From assembly GCA_927443375.1 (NCBI GenBank), contig CAKMKL010000172.1, positions 1 through 44,557 of the forward strand: a stretch of 44,557 nt of DNA. Direction: 5' to 3'. Positions 8,307 through 19,601 of the stretch are shown one piece after another. The notes beneath the pieces are model-generated. The model was not told where the DNA came from. It saw nothing but the letters and a program-made list of their open reading frames with translations, and did not search any database. The stretch is from an uncultured Paenibacillus sp. Lineage in GTDB: Bacteria; Bacillota; Bacilli; Paenibacillales; Paenibacillaceae. A program made the translations under genes and the position numbers. The first letter of the stretch is position 1; each line of letters opens with the position of its first letter.

Positions 8307-8555
8307 GTGAGAGTAACAGTTACAGAGGTTGAAATCGAAGGCACCGTACAGGAATGGACTACTCATTCCCGGGTGGTAAGTACGGCAAATATTTGCCAGA
8401 AGCGGATCATGCAATATGAGCAGCCCAAGCTCAATTTTCTGCCCAGACCCAAGCCTTTTTTTATTGCCGGATATGAAAAAGCTTATGAAAAGGGTATGTG
8501 CAATTCGACACAAGATGTAAACCCCAGAGGGAAAGTATTGGATGAAAGAGGCTGA
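8307..8555 (+). CDS. Small hypothetical ORF of uncertain status
   Basis: An 82-codon frame with GTG start, not recognised. It begins with alternating hydrophobic residues (VTVTEVEIEGTV) that could form a beta strand, then a basic, Pro-rich middle (LNFLPRPKPFF). A 20-codon ORF (ATG 8248, stop 8308-8310) overlaps its GTG by four bases in a GTGA arrangement, which would allow translational coupling. It occupies the 567-bp gap between the leftward lasso operon and the rightward polysaccharide cluster and reads towards the latter. No strong ribosome binding site was seen. Apart from this and the lasso promoter, nothing else was recognised in the gap. Confidence 0.3.
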   Translation: MRVTVTEVEIEGTVQEWTTHSRVVSTANICQKRIMQYEQPKLNFLPRPKPFFIAGYEKAYEKGMCNSTQDVNPRGKVLDERG

Positions 8556-8634
8556 TGTGTTTTTGAAGTAGCGATGTTCGCGTTACGAATAGTTTTTTGA
8601 TGTATAACATATTTGTTGATTTGGAGGAGAGAAA

Positions 8635-9396
8635 ATGGAATTAAAAGAATACTGGGCGATTGTCCGGAAACGCTTATGGTTAATCCTGCTTCTAATGGTG
8701 GTATGCGCTGTGCCAACGGGAATCTATTCCTACACCATGACAGATCAGCAGTACACGGCTTCCTCAAAAATTATTGTGAATCAGAATGAAAATCAAAGCT
8801 TGTCCCTGCAGAACGGCAGGCTGGATGTTGCAATGATCAATTCGGATATTCAATTAATCAAAACGTACAAAGAAATCATTATGACTCCCCGCATTATGAA
8901 CGTTGTTGTAGAACAATACCCTCAGCTTCAATTAACCGCGAATGAACTCATACATAAGATTGGTGTCTCATCCGTCAATGAGACTCAGGTTATGTCCATC
9001 TACGCCATCGACAGCTCCTACAGCCGCGCAGCGAATATAGTCAATGCAGTTTCCACTGTTTTTCAGAATGAGATTCCTAAATTAATGAAGATAGACAATG
9101 TGAGTATTCTGAATGCCGCCGATCCAGAGGCCAATATTGCTCCAATACCAACCAATGCCAATATGAATATTCTTATCAGCCTTGTACTCTCGTTCATGAT
9201 CGGCCTGGGTATAGCATTCCTGCTGGATTATTTGGATGACGCCGTCCGCACGGAAGCGGATATTGCCGAGATTATTGGATTCCCTGCCATGGCCGCCATT
9301 CCCCGGGTTAACGGGAGAAGAAAGGGTAAGAACAAGAAAGATAACACGAACAATACTTCTGTTAGGAGGGGTACCGATGCGACGCTCAACGCCTGA
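8635..9396 (+). CDS. Wzz/YwqC-type polysaccharide chain-length modulator (BY-kinase activator)
   Basis: A 253-residue protein with the Wzz topology: N-terminal transmembrane helix (about residues 15-35, RLWLILLLMVVCAVPTGIYS), an extracytoplasmic helical domain, and a second helix near residues 178-200 ending in a short basic cytoplasmic tail. In Firmicutes this subunit controls chain length of exported polysaccharide and activates the separate cytoplasmic tyrosine kinase, which here is the next gene and overlaps its 3' end by 20 bp. The Pro-rich PxxP segment (IAPIPTNANMN) before TM2 is typical. GGAGGAGAG precedes the ATG. First recognisable gene of the exopolysaccharide cluster. Confidence 0.93.
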   Translation: MELKEYWAIVRKRLWLILLLMVVCAVPTGIYSYTMTDQQYTASSKIIVNQNENQSLSLQNGRLDVAMINSDIQLIKTYKEIIMTPRIMNVVVEQYPQLQLTANELIHKIGVSSVNETQVMSIYAIDSSYSRAANIVNAVSTVFQNEIPKLMKIDNVSILNAADPEANIAPIPTNANMNILISLVLSFMIGLGIAFLLDYLDDAVRTEADIAEIIGFPAMAAIPRVNGRRKGKNKKDNTNNTSVRRGTDATLNA

Positions 9397-10063
9397 CTAT
9401 CACCTGATTACTGAGATGGACATAGACGTCTCGGTCTCAGAGTCTTATAAACGGTTGCGCACTAATCTTGAATTTTTAACTCGCAGCGAGAAAATACAGA
9501 CGATAATGATTACTTCCACCCACCGGAACGAAGGGAAAAGTACCATTGCCGCGAATTTGGCCGTGGCGTTTGCCCAAGCGGATAAGAAGGTGCTGCTGAT
9601 TGACGCCGATCTGAGAGGCTCCTGCCAGCATCACATTTTCAATACCTCTAATGAAGAAGGAATCTCTACATTAATTACACGTCGAAGCCAGTTGAAGGAT
9701 GTGACGATGGGAACACTGCTCCGTAATCTGGATCTGCTCCCAGCCGGTCCGCTGCTATCCAATCCGTCTGAGCTGTTAGCCTCTATTGAACTGCCGGTCT
9801 TACTCGAGGAACTCAAGGGGAGCTATGACCTCATATTTATCGACACACCACCTATTTTAGCATTTGCCGACAGCCAGATTCTGGCCGGACAGTGTGACGG
9901 AGTACTGCTGGTAGTGAACTCAGGCGGCGTTAAGAAACAAGCTTTATTTAATGCAAAAGCAAGCCTGGAATTTGTCAAAGCCCGGACGTTAGGTGTTGTG
10001 CTGAATAACAAAAAGCCTAAAAAAGCAGATCAGAAATTGAAATCCTATAGCTATATAAATTAA
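9377..10063 (+). CDS. CpsD/CapB-family bacterial tyrosine kinase
   Basis: A 228-residue BY-kinase. Walker A STHRNEGKST (residues 47-56), Walker A' KVLLIDADLR (71-80) and Walker B DLIFIDTPP (151-159) are all intact. The C-terminal tail ends KLKSYSYIN with two Tyr, a minimal version of the autophosphorylated tyrosine cluster. The start at ATG 9377 is chosen because GTTAGGAGGGG lies just upstream; the frame opens further upstream but that part overlaps the modulator gene in a different frame. It works with the preceding membrane modulator to control polymerisation and export. Confidence 0.93.
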   Translation: MRRSTPDYHLITEMDIDVSVSESYKRLRTNLEFLTRSEKIQTIMITSTHRNEGKSTIAANLAVAFAQADKKVLLIDADLRGSCQHHIFNTSNEEGISTLITRRSQLKDVTMGTLLRNLDLLPAGPLLSNPSELLASIELPVLLEELKGSYDLIFIDTPPILAFADSQILAGQCDGVLLVVNSGGVKKQALFNAKASLEFVKARTLGVVLNNKKPKKADQKLKSYSYIN

Positions 10064-10234
10064 TTCCTTCTATATATGGTGATGTCTCCTTACCTTTATC
10101 AATGGAGGCACTCGGTCATGCTGTGGGTCAGCCGACCTTAGACGTTAATCGTCAAGGGTGTGATGTGAGGAGGGGTTGAATGCCCTTTTTTAAATATGGA
10201 ATATGAGTTTGAACAATAAGGGCAGGTGCTCAAG

Positions 10235-11125
10235 ATGAAGAAGGTAAGAAAGGCCATAATACCGGCCGCCGGCCTGGGCACTCGATTTCTTCCGGCCACG
10301 AAGGCCATGCCCAAAGAGATGCTTCCTATTGTTGATAAACCGACAATTCAATATATTGTCGAGGAAGCGATTGCTTCGGGAATTGAAGACATTATTATTG
10401 TAACCGGCAAGGGTAAACGGGCGATTGAAGATCACTTTGATATTGCTTTTGAACTGGAGCATATGCTGCAGGACAAGGGGAAGTTTGACTTGCTGGAAGA
10501 GGTTCGGCGTTCATCGCATGTTGAGATTCATTATATCAGGCAGAAAGAGGCGAAGGGCCTGGGGCATGCAGTGTGGTGTGCACGGAACTTTATCGGCGAT
10601 GAGCCGTTTGCGGTTCTGCTTGGCGATGATATTGTGCAGGCTGAGGTTCCTTGTACCCGCCAACTGATCAGACAATATGAACTATCGGGCAAATCGGTGA
10701 TCGGTGTGCAGACGGTCGATATCGATCAGACTCACCGCTACGGCATTGTCGATCCCAGCGATTCTTTCGGCAGGCTTTATGAGGTTAGCCGTTTCGTCGA
10801 GAAACCGCGTCCGGGCGAAGCGCCCTCTAATCTTGCGATTATGGGCAGATATATTCTGACACCGGAAATATTCGATTATCTGGAGAAGCAGGAGATTGGC
10901 GCCGGCGGTGAAATCCAGCTGACTGATGCGGTCCAAATGTTGAATCAGGCTGAAGGCGGCGGTGTTCTGGCTTATGATTTCGAAGGCAAACGGTATGATG
11001 TGGGGGAAAAGCAAGGATTTATCATGACGATGGTTGAGTTTGCCCTGGAACGCAAAGAGCTTAGACACACCCTTCTCCCGGCTCTCGAAGAGCTGATTAA
11101 GCGGGAACGCGAGAATGTATATTAA
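10235..11125 (+). CDS. galU: UTP--glucose-1-phosphate uridylyltransferase
   Basis: A 296-residue GalU-type nucleotidyltransferase: [20 protein letters not shown] (nucleotide-binding loop), [11 protein letters not shown], then [10 protein letters not shown] and FAVLLGDDI (metal-binding Asp), and FVEKP near residue 190. It makes UDP-glucose from UTP and glucose-1-phosphate, feeding both the initiating transferase and the UDP-glucose dehydrogenase encoded later in the cluster. The ATG at 10235 is preferred over GTG 10226 because GGCAGGTG sits at proper distance. About 170 bp separate it from the kinase; that gap holds no recognised gene. Confidence 0.95.
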   Translation: MKKVRKAIIPAAGLGTRFLPATKAMPKEMLPIVDKPTIQYIVEEAIASGIEDIIIVTGKGKRAIEDHFDIAFELEHMLQDKGKFDLLEEVRRSSHVEIHYIRQKEAKGLGHAVWCARNFIGDEPFAVLLGDDIVQAEVPCTRQLIRQYELSGKSVIGVQTVDIDQTHRYGIVDPSDSFGRLYEVSRFVEKPRPGEAPSNLAIMGRYILTPEIFDYLEKQEIGAGGEIQLTDAVQMLNQAEGGGVLAYDFEGKRYDVGEKQGFIMTMVEFALERKELRHTLLPALEELIKRERENVY

Positions 11126-11145
11126 GCGGCAAGAGGTGATAAAGG

Positions 11146-11841
11146 ATGATCCCTACACAGTCTAATGAAGCAGAGCTGACGGTTAATTCTACTGGCTACT
11201 ACCGGAGTGCAGGATTGAAAAGGCAGAGAAAGCAATCTTTCTACTTAATTGTGAAACGATCATTAGACATCACTGCTGCAGGAGCGGGGCTAATTTGTTT
11301 AGCTCCGTTTTTGCTGTTGCTATCGTTGCTGATTCTAATTGAAGACCCCAGAGGCCGGGTGTTTTTCAGCCAGGTAAGAATCGGGAAGGATCAGAAGCCT
11401 TTTAGGATCTATAAGTTCCGTTCCATGATCTCCAATGCTGAAGAACTGCTGGATAATTTGCTTGCTCAGAATGAGATCAGCGGTGCCATGTTCAAAATGA
11501 AGGATGATCCGCGGATCACCAGAGTAGGGCGGTTTATGCGAAAGACCAGTCTAGATGAGCTGCCACAGCTGTTTAACGTCCTAAAAGGTGATATGTCGCT
11601 CGTCGGTCCCCGTCCACCGCTCGTACGTGAGGTTGCGGAATATACTGAATACGATAAGCAACGCCTGACGGTTACCCCCGGATGCACGGGGCTTTGGCAG
11701 GTGAGCGGAAGAAACGGGCTTAGCTTCGCTGATATGGTTGAGCTCGATCTAAGCTACATAGACAAAAGAAGCTTTCTGCTGGATCTGAAAATTATCTTCA
11801 AAACTTTCGGAGTGTTGATGGGTTCAAAAGATGCTTATTGA
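11146..11841 (+). CDS. Undecaprenyl-phosphate sugar phosphotransferase (initiating enzyme)
   Basis: A 231-residue bacterial sugar transferase of the short form. A basic N-terminal patch ([18 protein letters not shown]) leads into a single hydrophobic segment (about residues 45-67), then the catalytic domain: [31 protein letters not shown] (quoted in parts: the KTSLDELPQ motif), [12 protein letters not shown] and [12 protein letters not shown]. It transfers a sugar-1-phosphate from a UDP-sugar to undecaprenyl phosphate at the inner membrane face, starting the repeat unit. Lacking the N-terminal membrane domain of WcaJ, it resembles EpsL/PglC-type enzymes. The likely sugar is glucose or galactose, inferred only from neighbours. 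Confidence 0.93.
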   Translation: MIPTQSNEAELTVNSTGYYRSAGLKRQRKQSFYLIVKRSLDITAAGAGLICLAPFLLLLSLLILIEDPRGRVFFSQVRIGKDQKPFRIYKFRSMISNAEELLDNLLAQNEISGAMFKMKDDPRITRVGRFMRKTSLDELPQLFNVLKGDMSLVGPRPPLVREVAEYTEYDKQRLTVTPGCTGLWQVSGRNGLSFADMVELDLSYIDKRSFLLDLKIIFKTFGVLMGSKDAY

Positions 11842-11869
11842 AATATTAATCTGAGGCAGGTGCTGAGTG

Positions 11870-13814
<1,945 letters not shown>

Positions 13815-13832
13815 TCATATGAAATTCTGAGA

Positions 13833-13866
13833 GAGAGAGGTTGCATATAACCTTTCTCTTTTCTTT
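13833..13866 (+). terminator. Intrinsic terminator or attenuator after gmd
   Basis: GAGAGAGGTT (13833-13842) pairs with AACCTTTCTC (13849-13858) with one mismatch across a 6-nt loop, followed by TTTTCTTT. It sits in the only sizeable gap inside the cluster between gmd and the flippase, so may lower transcription of the second half rather than end the operon. Confidence 0.55.
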
Positions 13867-13893
13867 ACAAAAAACTTTATCCTTGGAGAATCT

Positions 13894-15246
13894 ATGGAGA
13901 AAATTATGTCTTTACATGCTGCTCCAGTCAAAACGAAGAAGCTCTTGCTGGTCAACAGCAGCTGGCTGTTTGGTGACAAGATTCTGCGTATGGTTATCGG
14001 TCTGACAATCAGCATCATGATGGCACGTATTTTGGGGCCGGAACAATTAGGCAAATGGAACTACGCAGAGTCTTTTTTTGGAATGTTTATGGTATTCACA
14101 ACAATGGGTCTGGATTCTGTAGTTGTAAGGGATCTCGTCAGAAATAGGACCGCTGAGATGGAACTGATGGGAACAGCCATCGCTTTAAAGCTTGCAGGCA
14201 CGTTAGTTGCTATTACTGGTTCCTGCTTATCAAATTTGTGGCTCAGACCGGGCGATTCATTTGTTATAACTATTAATGTCATAATATCCACTGCCTCCCT
14301 TTTTCAAATTTTCGATGTAATTGACTACTGGTTCAGATCAATGATGTTATCGAAGTATACAGTGATTTCTAAAAACATCGCTTTTATTGTCAGCTCAGGA
14401 TTGAAAATAACCTTGCTGCTATTGAGGGTGCCTCTTATATATGTAGCCTTATGCACATATGTAGAATTTCTGATTGGCAGTATCATGTTAATCATATTTT
14501 ATAATCAACAGAATCAGAGCCTGTTACAATGGAAGGTTAATCTTCGTAAAGCCCAAGAATTATTAAGCAATTGCTGGCCGATTATATTATCATCGTCAGC
14601 GATAATGGTTCAAGCCAGAATTGACCAGGTAATCATCGGGCAAATATTGGGGGACGAGGCGGTGGGCCAATATTCCGTCGCACTTCGATTAATTGAAGTC
14701 CTAGGGTTTATCCCGGTTGTGATAGCTACCGCATTTGCCCCAGTGGTCACAAGGTCAAAAATGAAAGGAGAGGCAGAATACAAGAACATACTCGGTACCA
14801 TTTATAAGCTGATGTTTATCGTCTTTCTATTAACAGCGGTTCCTATATTCTTGCTCTCCAACCGCATTGTTATTCTATTATACGGAAGCCAATTTGCGCC
14901 GGCAGGTGCACTGCTGGCCTTGTTCGCTATTCGGTTGTTTTTTACGAACTTTTCCGTGGGCAAAAGTTTATTTATCACGAATGAAAATATGTTCAAATAC
15001 ACCTTACTGACCTCCATTATCGGAGCTGCCTCTAACATCGGACTTAATTTTCTGCTGATTCCAATGATGGGGACGAGAGGGTCTTTGGTGGCAACGATTA
15101 TCTCCTTTACGATATCCATTTTTATGGTCGATCTCTTTTTTACACGCGCGCGGGAAAACGTTAAGAACATGATGTATTCGATTTTGACTTTTTGGAAGAT
15201 TAATCCGAAGAACTTAAAGGAAGGAGATTACTATGCTCAAGATTAA
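13894..15246 (+). CDS. Wzx-type polysaccharide flippase
   Basis: A 450-residue integral membrane protein with about 12-14 hydrophobic segments spread over its whole length and the MATE/Wzx-like N-terminus (NSSWLFGDKILRMVIGLTIS, MARILGPEQLGKWNYAESF). Flippases of this class move the undecaprenyl-linked repeat unit to the outer face of the membrane. GGAG lies 5 nt before the ATG. Its 3' end overlaps the next gene by 14 bp. The base composition is more AT-rich than that of the flanking nucleotide-sugar genes, as is common for the specificity genes of polysaccharide clusters. Confidence 0.9.
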   Translation: MEKIMSLHAAPVKTKKLLLVNSSWLFGDKILRMVIGLTISIMMARILGPEQLGKWNYAESFFGMFMVFTTMGLDSVVVRDLVRNRTAEMELMGTAIALKLAGTLVAITGSCLSNLWLRPGDSFVITINVIISTASLFQIFDVIDYWFRSMMLSKYTVISKNIAFIVSSGLKITLLLLRVPLIYVALCTYVEFLIGSIMLIIFYNQQNQSLLQWKVNLRKAQELLSNCWPIILSSSAIMVQARIDQVIIGQILGDEAVGQYSVALRLIEVLGFIPVVIATAFAPVVTRSKMKGEAEYKNILGTIYKLMFIVFLLTAVPIFLLSNRIVILLYGSQFAPAGALLALFAIRLFFTNFSVGKSLFITNENMFKYTLLTSIIGAASNIGLNFLLIPMMGTRGSLVATIISFTISIFMVDLFFTRARENVKNMMYSILTFWKINPKNLKEGDYYAQD

Positions 15247-16480
15247 ACCCTCCATTGAATTTGCCTCCTGCTGCGAATTATGTAAGTCTGAGGTTACGAA
15301 CGAAAGAATTCTCTGGCAGGGCATTCATGTAAGTGTGATAACACGCTGCAGGAATTGCCAGTCGGAATGTATCGAAGATTTAAGTGTAGGGCATGCAACT
15401 TATTCCCCTTATAAAGTCATCCTTCCTGACTATCAGATTATCGGAGACCCTAAGGCGCTTAAATGGCTGGGGCAGCCCTTCAAAAATTCTCTTCAGGCTC
15501 CTTCTGAGGATATCGAGATCAATATTGATATTAAAAAAAACCGGCAGGCCAGCCGGGTGATAATTATTAATTGTATCGATTATTTGTATGGACACTCTTT
15601 GCTGAAGCTGCTGAATGCAGAGCGGGAAAAAGATGAACATGATGATCTTGGGATCGTTGTGATCACTCAGAAAGCTCTGGAGTGGATGGTTCCGGAGTTC
15701 GTCAGCGAGGTATGGACAGTGAATATTCCTTTCAGCAAAGCCAGAAACTACTATCCGTTGCTCGATAAGAAGATTAACAAGGAGCTGGAACGGTTTGAGG
15801 AGATTTATGTAAGCCATGCATATTCACATCCGGACCGATTCAATATTGAGAACTTTACAAGAATTGCTAAGTATAACCCGGAGCACTCCGCAGCGCCGCG
15901 GGTGACCTTTGTGTGGCGTGATGACCGCTTATGGAGCAATAATTACTATATCTCTAAAGTAATGCAGAAATATCCGTCCGTACGCCGTTACCTGAAACCG
16001 CTGCTGTATATACAGAAAAGGAAGGTTATCCGGCTGTTTAAGAGAGTCAGAAGCAGTTGTCCTCAGCATAAATTTACAGTGGCCGGCTTAGGGAAGACCG
16101 GGAAATTCCCGGATTGGATCAGCGATGAACGGGTCAAGTCCTTTAACAAAGATAACGAAGTGCAAACTTGTCGTGTTTATAGTGAAAGCAGAGTAGTTAT
16201 TGGTGTTCATGGCTCTAATATGCTGCTTCCATCAGCGCATGCCGGAATGACCATAGATTTGATGCCGATGGACCGGTGGGGGAATTTTGCACAGGATATC
16301 CTGTTTCAAGAAAGCAATAACCGATTAACCAGCTATAAATATCGTTTGATTCCAATAGAAACACGGTTACCGATTTTAGCGAAAATTATAACTTATCAAA
16401 TTACGGGCTATCAGCATTATTCGCACCAAATGACGGAAGGAATCAGGAGAGAAGCAGCTTTGCAAACAGGTGTTTCGTAG
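15233..16480 (+). CDS. Putative glycosyltransferase with an N-terminal zinc ribbon
   Basis: A 415-residue protein not firmly assigned. Residues 13-50 contain paired cysteines (SCCELCKSE and RCRNCQSEC) that look like a zinc ribbon or knuckle. The C-terminal half has RVVIGVHGSNMLLPSAHAG followed by TIDLMPMDRWG (about residues 318-350), recalling the HGxxLxN segment of GT61-type and the donor loop of fucosyltransferase-like GT-B enzymes. Because GDP-fucose is made in this cluster, a fucosyltransferase role is possible but unproven. It is translationally linked to the flippase (14-bp overlap) and followed by an acyltransferase. Confidence 0.6.
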   Translation: MLKIKPSIEFASCCELCKSEVTNERILWQGIHVSVITRCRNCQSECIEDLSVGHATYSPYKVILPDYQIIGDPKALKWLGQPFKNSLQAPSEDIEINIDIKKNRQASRVIIINCIDYLYGHSLLKLLNAEREKDEHDDLGIVVITQKALEWMVPEFVSEVWTVNIPFSKARNYYPLLDKKINKELERFEEIYVSHAYSHPDRFNIENFTRIAKYNPEHSAAPRVTFVWRDDRLWSNNYYISKVMQKYPSVRRYLKPLLYIQKRKVIRLFKRVRSSCPQHKFTVAGLGKTGKFPDWISDERVKSFNKDNEVQTCRVYSESRVVIGVHGSNMLLPSAHAGMTIDLMPMDRWGNFAQDILFQESNNRLTSYKYRLIPIETRLPILAKIITYQITGYQHYSHQMTEGIRREAALQTGVS

Positions 16481-16542
16481 AGTAGTTCTTATAACAACAA
16501 TAATAATTCATTTTGATATTGTTTGATGTGAGGGGAGTTAAG

Positions 16543-17208
16543 ATGTCATTGCTGTCAGAGCTGTACTTGGCTATTCGTGCGGTGCCAAAAACAATTTATT
16601 TTAATTTTAAATACTTTAAACTATCCGAGGCGCTGAAGTTTCCCGTGCTGATTTCCCACCGCGTAATTTTCGCAAAACTAAAAGGGGATATAGAAATGGA
16701 TGCTCCGCTGAAGTTTGGCATGGTTCGGATCGGCTTTGGCACGGTCAGGATATTTGATCAGAGGCGGATGCGGGCCGTATGGCATCTTGAGGGTAAAATC
16801 AGGTTTAGAGGAAAAGCAAGTATCGGGAACGGAACAAAATTGTCTGTACTGGGGAATCTCACTGTTGGACAGAATTTCATCATCAGTGCCCATACGCAGA
16901 TAGAATGCCGGAAGAGTATAACGTTTGGTGACGATGTCTTAATCGGTTGGGATTGTCTGTTCATGGATACGGATGGTCATCATATTCTGAATGAAGCGGG
17001 AAGAAAAATCAATGAGAACAAGGAGATTCTTATAGGAGATAGAGTCTGGTTCGGCTGCAGAAATACGGTTCTGAAAGGCGTATCCATCGCAAGTGACGTT
17101 GTAGTTGCTGCGAATAGCTGTGTTTATGGGACATTCGACCAGCCCAATTGTGTGATCGGCGGAAATCCGCCTAAGCTGATAAAAGAGAATATTTCATGGA
17201 TTGGCTGA
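16543..17208 (+). CDS. Hexapeptide-repeat acyltransferase (LbH fold)
   Basis: A 221-residue protein with left-handed beta-helix repeats from about residue 85 on (ASIGNGTKLSVLGNLTVGQN, KSITFGDDVLIGWDC) and the catalytic/CoA-binding region DTDGHHI and GDRVWFGCRNTVLKGVSI, ending IGGNPPKLIKENISW. Such enzymes O-acetylate sugars or lipid-linked repeat units. ATG 16543 follows AGGGGAG; the earlier in-frame start has no such site. The N-terminal 60 residues are basic and hydrophobic and may hold it at the membrane face. Confidence 0.85.
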   Translation: MSLLSELYLAIRAVPKTIYFNFKYFKLSEALKFPVLISHRVIFAKLKGDIEMDAPLKFGMVRIGFGTVRIFDQRRMRAVWHLEGKIRFRGKASIGNGTKLSVLGNLTVGQNFIISAHTQIECRKSITFGDDVLIGWDCLFMDTDGHHILNEAGRKINENKEILIGDRVWFGCRNTVLKGVSIASDVVVAANSCVYGTFDQPNCVIGGNPPKLIKENISWIG

Positions 17209-17223
17209 AAGGAGCTTAGCCAG

Positions 17224-18354
17224 GTGAGAATTTTATATCTTCGTAATTTTGCCAGCAAAGTCAATCCGGAGTCATATAATCTGCAGGAGATCGGATTCGG
17301 CAAGGCGCTGATTAGAAAAGGCCATGACTGTGACATTGTGTATTATGAGCCGGATAAGGAAGATTCGGTTCAGATCGTGGATCAGGCCCAGGGGCATACA
17401 CTGCGGATTCTATGGATGAAAGGACTCAAAATACTCAGCAACAGTGTATACAGGCAGATTTTGAGGCGGGAGTTTCTGGATCAGTACGATCTGATCATCA
17501 CCACGGAATATAACCAGATCATGAGCTATATGCTTGCGAAACTATGTCCTGAGAAGCTGGTGCTCTATCATGGGCCCTACAGCGACAACAATAACCTCCT
17601 GGTCCGCAGAGCCTACGATGTTGTGTGCCTGCCGAAGATGAAGCGGAACATGAAATATAATTTTGTGAAATCCGATTTAGCGAAGCAGTTTCTTTCGGAT
17701 AAAGGGTTTGCCAATGTGCATACCCTGGGGGTAGGGCTGGACCGGGATACGTTTATGGTGCGGCGGGAGCCCAATCCGGTTCTGGAAGAGAAGCTTGAGC
17801 CCTTGAAAAATAAGAAAGTGCTGCTGTACATTGGAATATTGGAGGAACGTCGCAACATTCTATTTATGCTTCAGGTATTCAATGTCTTAAGAAGCAGGTT
17901 GATGGAAGAAGCTGCACTATTAATCGTCGGTGACGGCAAACCGGAGGATAGCGGCAGGTATTTTGAATTTATCAGGAATCATCAGCTGGACAGCCATATC
18001 CTCCATCTGCCGAAAGTAGCGCAACAAGATCTATGGCAGATCTACGAGGCCAGCGATGTGATGGTGTTTCCTACGAACTATGATATTTTCGGCATGGTGC
18101 TGATGGAAAGTATGTATTTCCGGGTGCCGGTCATTTCATCAGTAAACGGGGGAGCTTCTACGCTGATCAAGGATAACTTCAACGGAATCATTATTGAACA
18201 GTTTGACGAAGAATTATGGGCAGAGGCTACCGGTAGGTTGTTAAGCGATGAAATCCTTCATAAGCGGCTGCAAACTGAGGCGTACAATACAATAAGTGCA
18301 GTGACCTGGGATCAGATTGCCGATGACATGCTGCAGGCGATCGGTTTTGGATAA
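17224..18354 (+). CDS. Glycosyltransferase family 4
   Basis: A 376-residue GT-B enzyme. The N-terminus (ILYLRNFASKVNPESYNLQE) is the acceptor-side Rossmann domain. The C-terminal GT4 donor domain has KVLLYIGILEERRNILFMLQ, ALLIVGDGKPE and the sugar-nucleotide EX7E-type region FPTNYDIFGMVLMESMYF with VPVISSVNGG. It starts with GTG preceded by AAGGAG. The substrate cannot be read from sequence. Confidence 0.88.
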   Translation: MRILYLRNFASKVNPESYNLQEIGFGKALIRKGHDCDIVYYEPDKEDSVQIVDQAQGHTLRILWMKGLKILSNSVYRQILRREFLDQYDLIITTEYNQIMSYMLAKLCPEKLVLYHGPYSDNNNLLVRRAYDVVCLPKMKRNMKYNFVKSDLAKQFLSDKGFANVHTLGVGLDRDTFMVRREPNPVLEEKLEPLKNKKVLLYIGILEERRNILFMLQVFNVLRSRLMEEAALLIVGDGKPEDSGRYFEFIRNHQLDSHILHLPKVAQQDLWQIYEASDVMVFPTNYDIFGMVLMESMYFRVPVISSVNGGASTLIKDNFNGIIIEQFDEELWAEATGRLLSDEILHKRLQTEAYNTISAVTWDQIADDMLQAIGFG

Positions 18355-18368
18355 GGAGGGGCTGGACG

Positions 18369-19601
18369 ATGAAAAGAGTGCTGCTTATTCATAATTATTA
18401 CCAGCAAAGCGGCGGCGAAGACAAGGTGGTTGCCCAGGAGGCCGAACTGCTCCGCTCCAGGGGCATCGACGTACAGATCTATTCTGTACATAATGATGAC
18501 CTGAAGAACCAGGGGACCGCCGGAAAAGTGAAAACAGCACTAAGTGCCGCATGGTCCCCATCCGCATACAAAAAAATAAAACAACAGCTGCTGGACATGA
18601 AACCTGATGTGGTTCATGTCCATAATTTTTTTCCGCTGATTTCTCCGTCCGTTTATTATGCCTGCAGCCGGATGGGGGTTCCAGTTGTTCAGACACTGCA
18701 CAATTACCGGCTGCTCTGTCCGGCTGCAACTTTTTTAAGGGAGGGCAGCGTATGTGAGAAATGCCTGCATGGCACACTACTCCACTCCGTTGCGGGTGGC
18801 TGCTACCGCGGGTCCAAGGTAGAAACACTGCCGGTTGTGTCAATGATTGCGGTGAATCAAATGCTGGGAACCTGGAACAAAAGGGTAGACCGCTATATTG
18901 CCTTAACCGAGTTTGCCAGAAGCAAATTTATTGAGGGAGGAATACCGGCGGAACGGATTACCGTCAAGCCCAATTTCATATCTACCGGGACTCATAATAC
19001 CATTTCTGAGATTGCTCCCGGCAATTACATCTTATATGTTGGAAGAATTTCTGCCGAGAAGGGGGTTAAGCAATTACTTATGGCTTGGAGCGGGCTGGCC
19101 AATAAAGCCGGCGCGGAGCTGCTGATTGTCGGAGACGGCCCTGAGAAAGCAAAACTTGAGGCGAAGTATAGCGGAGGCAGTATTCAGTTTCTGGGAAATC
19201 AGCCTGGAGAGAAGGTGCTGGAGCTGATGAGCAAGGCAAAGTATCTGGTGGTTCCCTCCATCTGGTATGAAGGATTCCCGATGACAATTGTGGAGGCTTA
19301 TTCCGTCGGGACTCCGGTACTGTGCAGCCGGATCGGCTCTTTGCAGGAGATTGTACCGGAGGCGGTAACCGGCTTCCAATTTACCCCTGGTGATATCAGC
19401 AATATGGCAAACGTAATGAGGCAGGCAATGGAATACGGGGATTACCCTAGTCTTAGGGTAGCGGTTAAGGAGCGGTATAACGCTTTATACACGGAAGAGG
19501 TTAATTTCATTGCGTTGTCGCAAATTTATGATGAGGTTATAAAGGAGAAGGATCATGAGAACAGATTCGCTTTACAGTACGGCGAGAATTATAAACTCTA
19601 A
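18369..19601 (+). CDS. Glycosyltransferase family 4
   Basis: A 410-residue GT4 enzyme: N-terminal KRVLLIHNYYQQSGGEDKVV (glycine-rich acceptor loop) and DVVHVHNFFPLISPSVYYA, then the HNYRLLCPAATFLREG segment with two Cys in VCEKCLHG that is common in this subgroup. Donor domain: ILYVGRISAEKGVKQLLMAW, ELLIVGDGPEKAKLE and EGFPMTIVEAYSVGTPVL (EX7E). The 3' end overlaps the next gene by 47 bp in another frame, an unusually long overlap. Confidence 0.9.
   Translation: MKRVLLIHNYYQQSGGEDKVVAQEAELLRSRGIDVQIYSVHNDDLKNQGTAGKVKTALSAAWSPSAYKKIKQQLLDMKPDVVHVHNFFPLISPSVYYACSRMGVPVVQTLHNYRLLCPAATFLREGSVCEKCLHGTLLHSVAGGCYRGSKVETLPVVSMIAVNQMLGTWNKRVDRYIALTEFARSKFIEGGIPAERITVKPNFISTGTHNTISEIAPGNYILYVGRISAEKGVKQLLMAWSGLANKAGAELLIVGDGPEKAKLEAKYSGGSIQFLGNQPGEKVLELMSKAKYLVVPSIWYEGFPMTIVEAYSVGTPVLCSRIGSLQEIVPEAVTGFQFTPGDISNMANVMRQAMEYGDYPSLRVAVKERYNALYTEEVNFIALSQIYDEVIKEKDHENRFALQYGENYKL

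Noticed and set aside
10180..10206. Eight-codon ORF (MPFFKYGI) after AGGAGGGG before galU
   Set aside because: Too short to judge; no attenuator structure around it was convincing.
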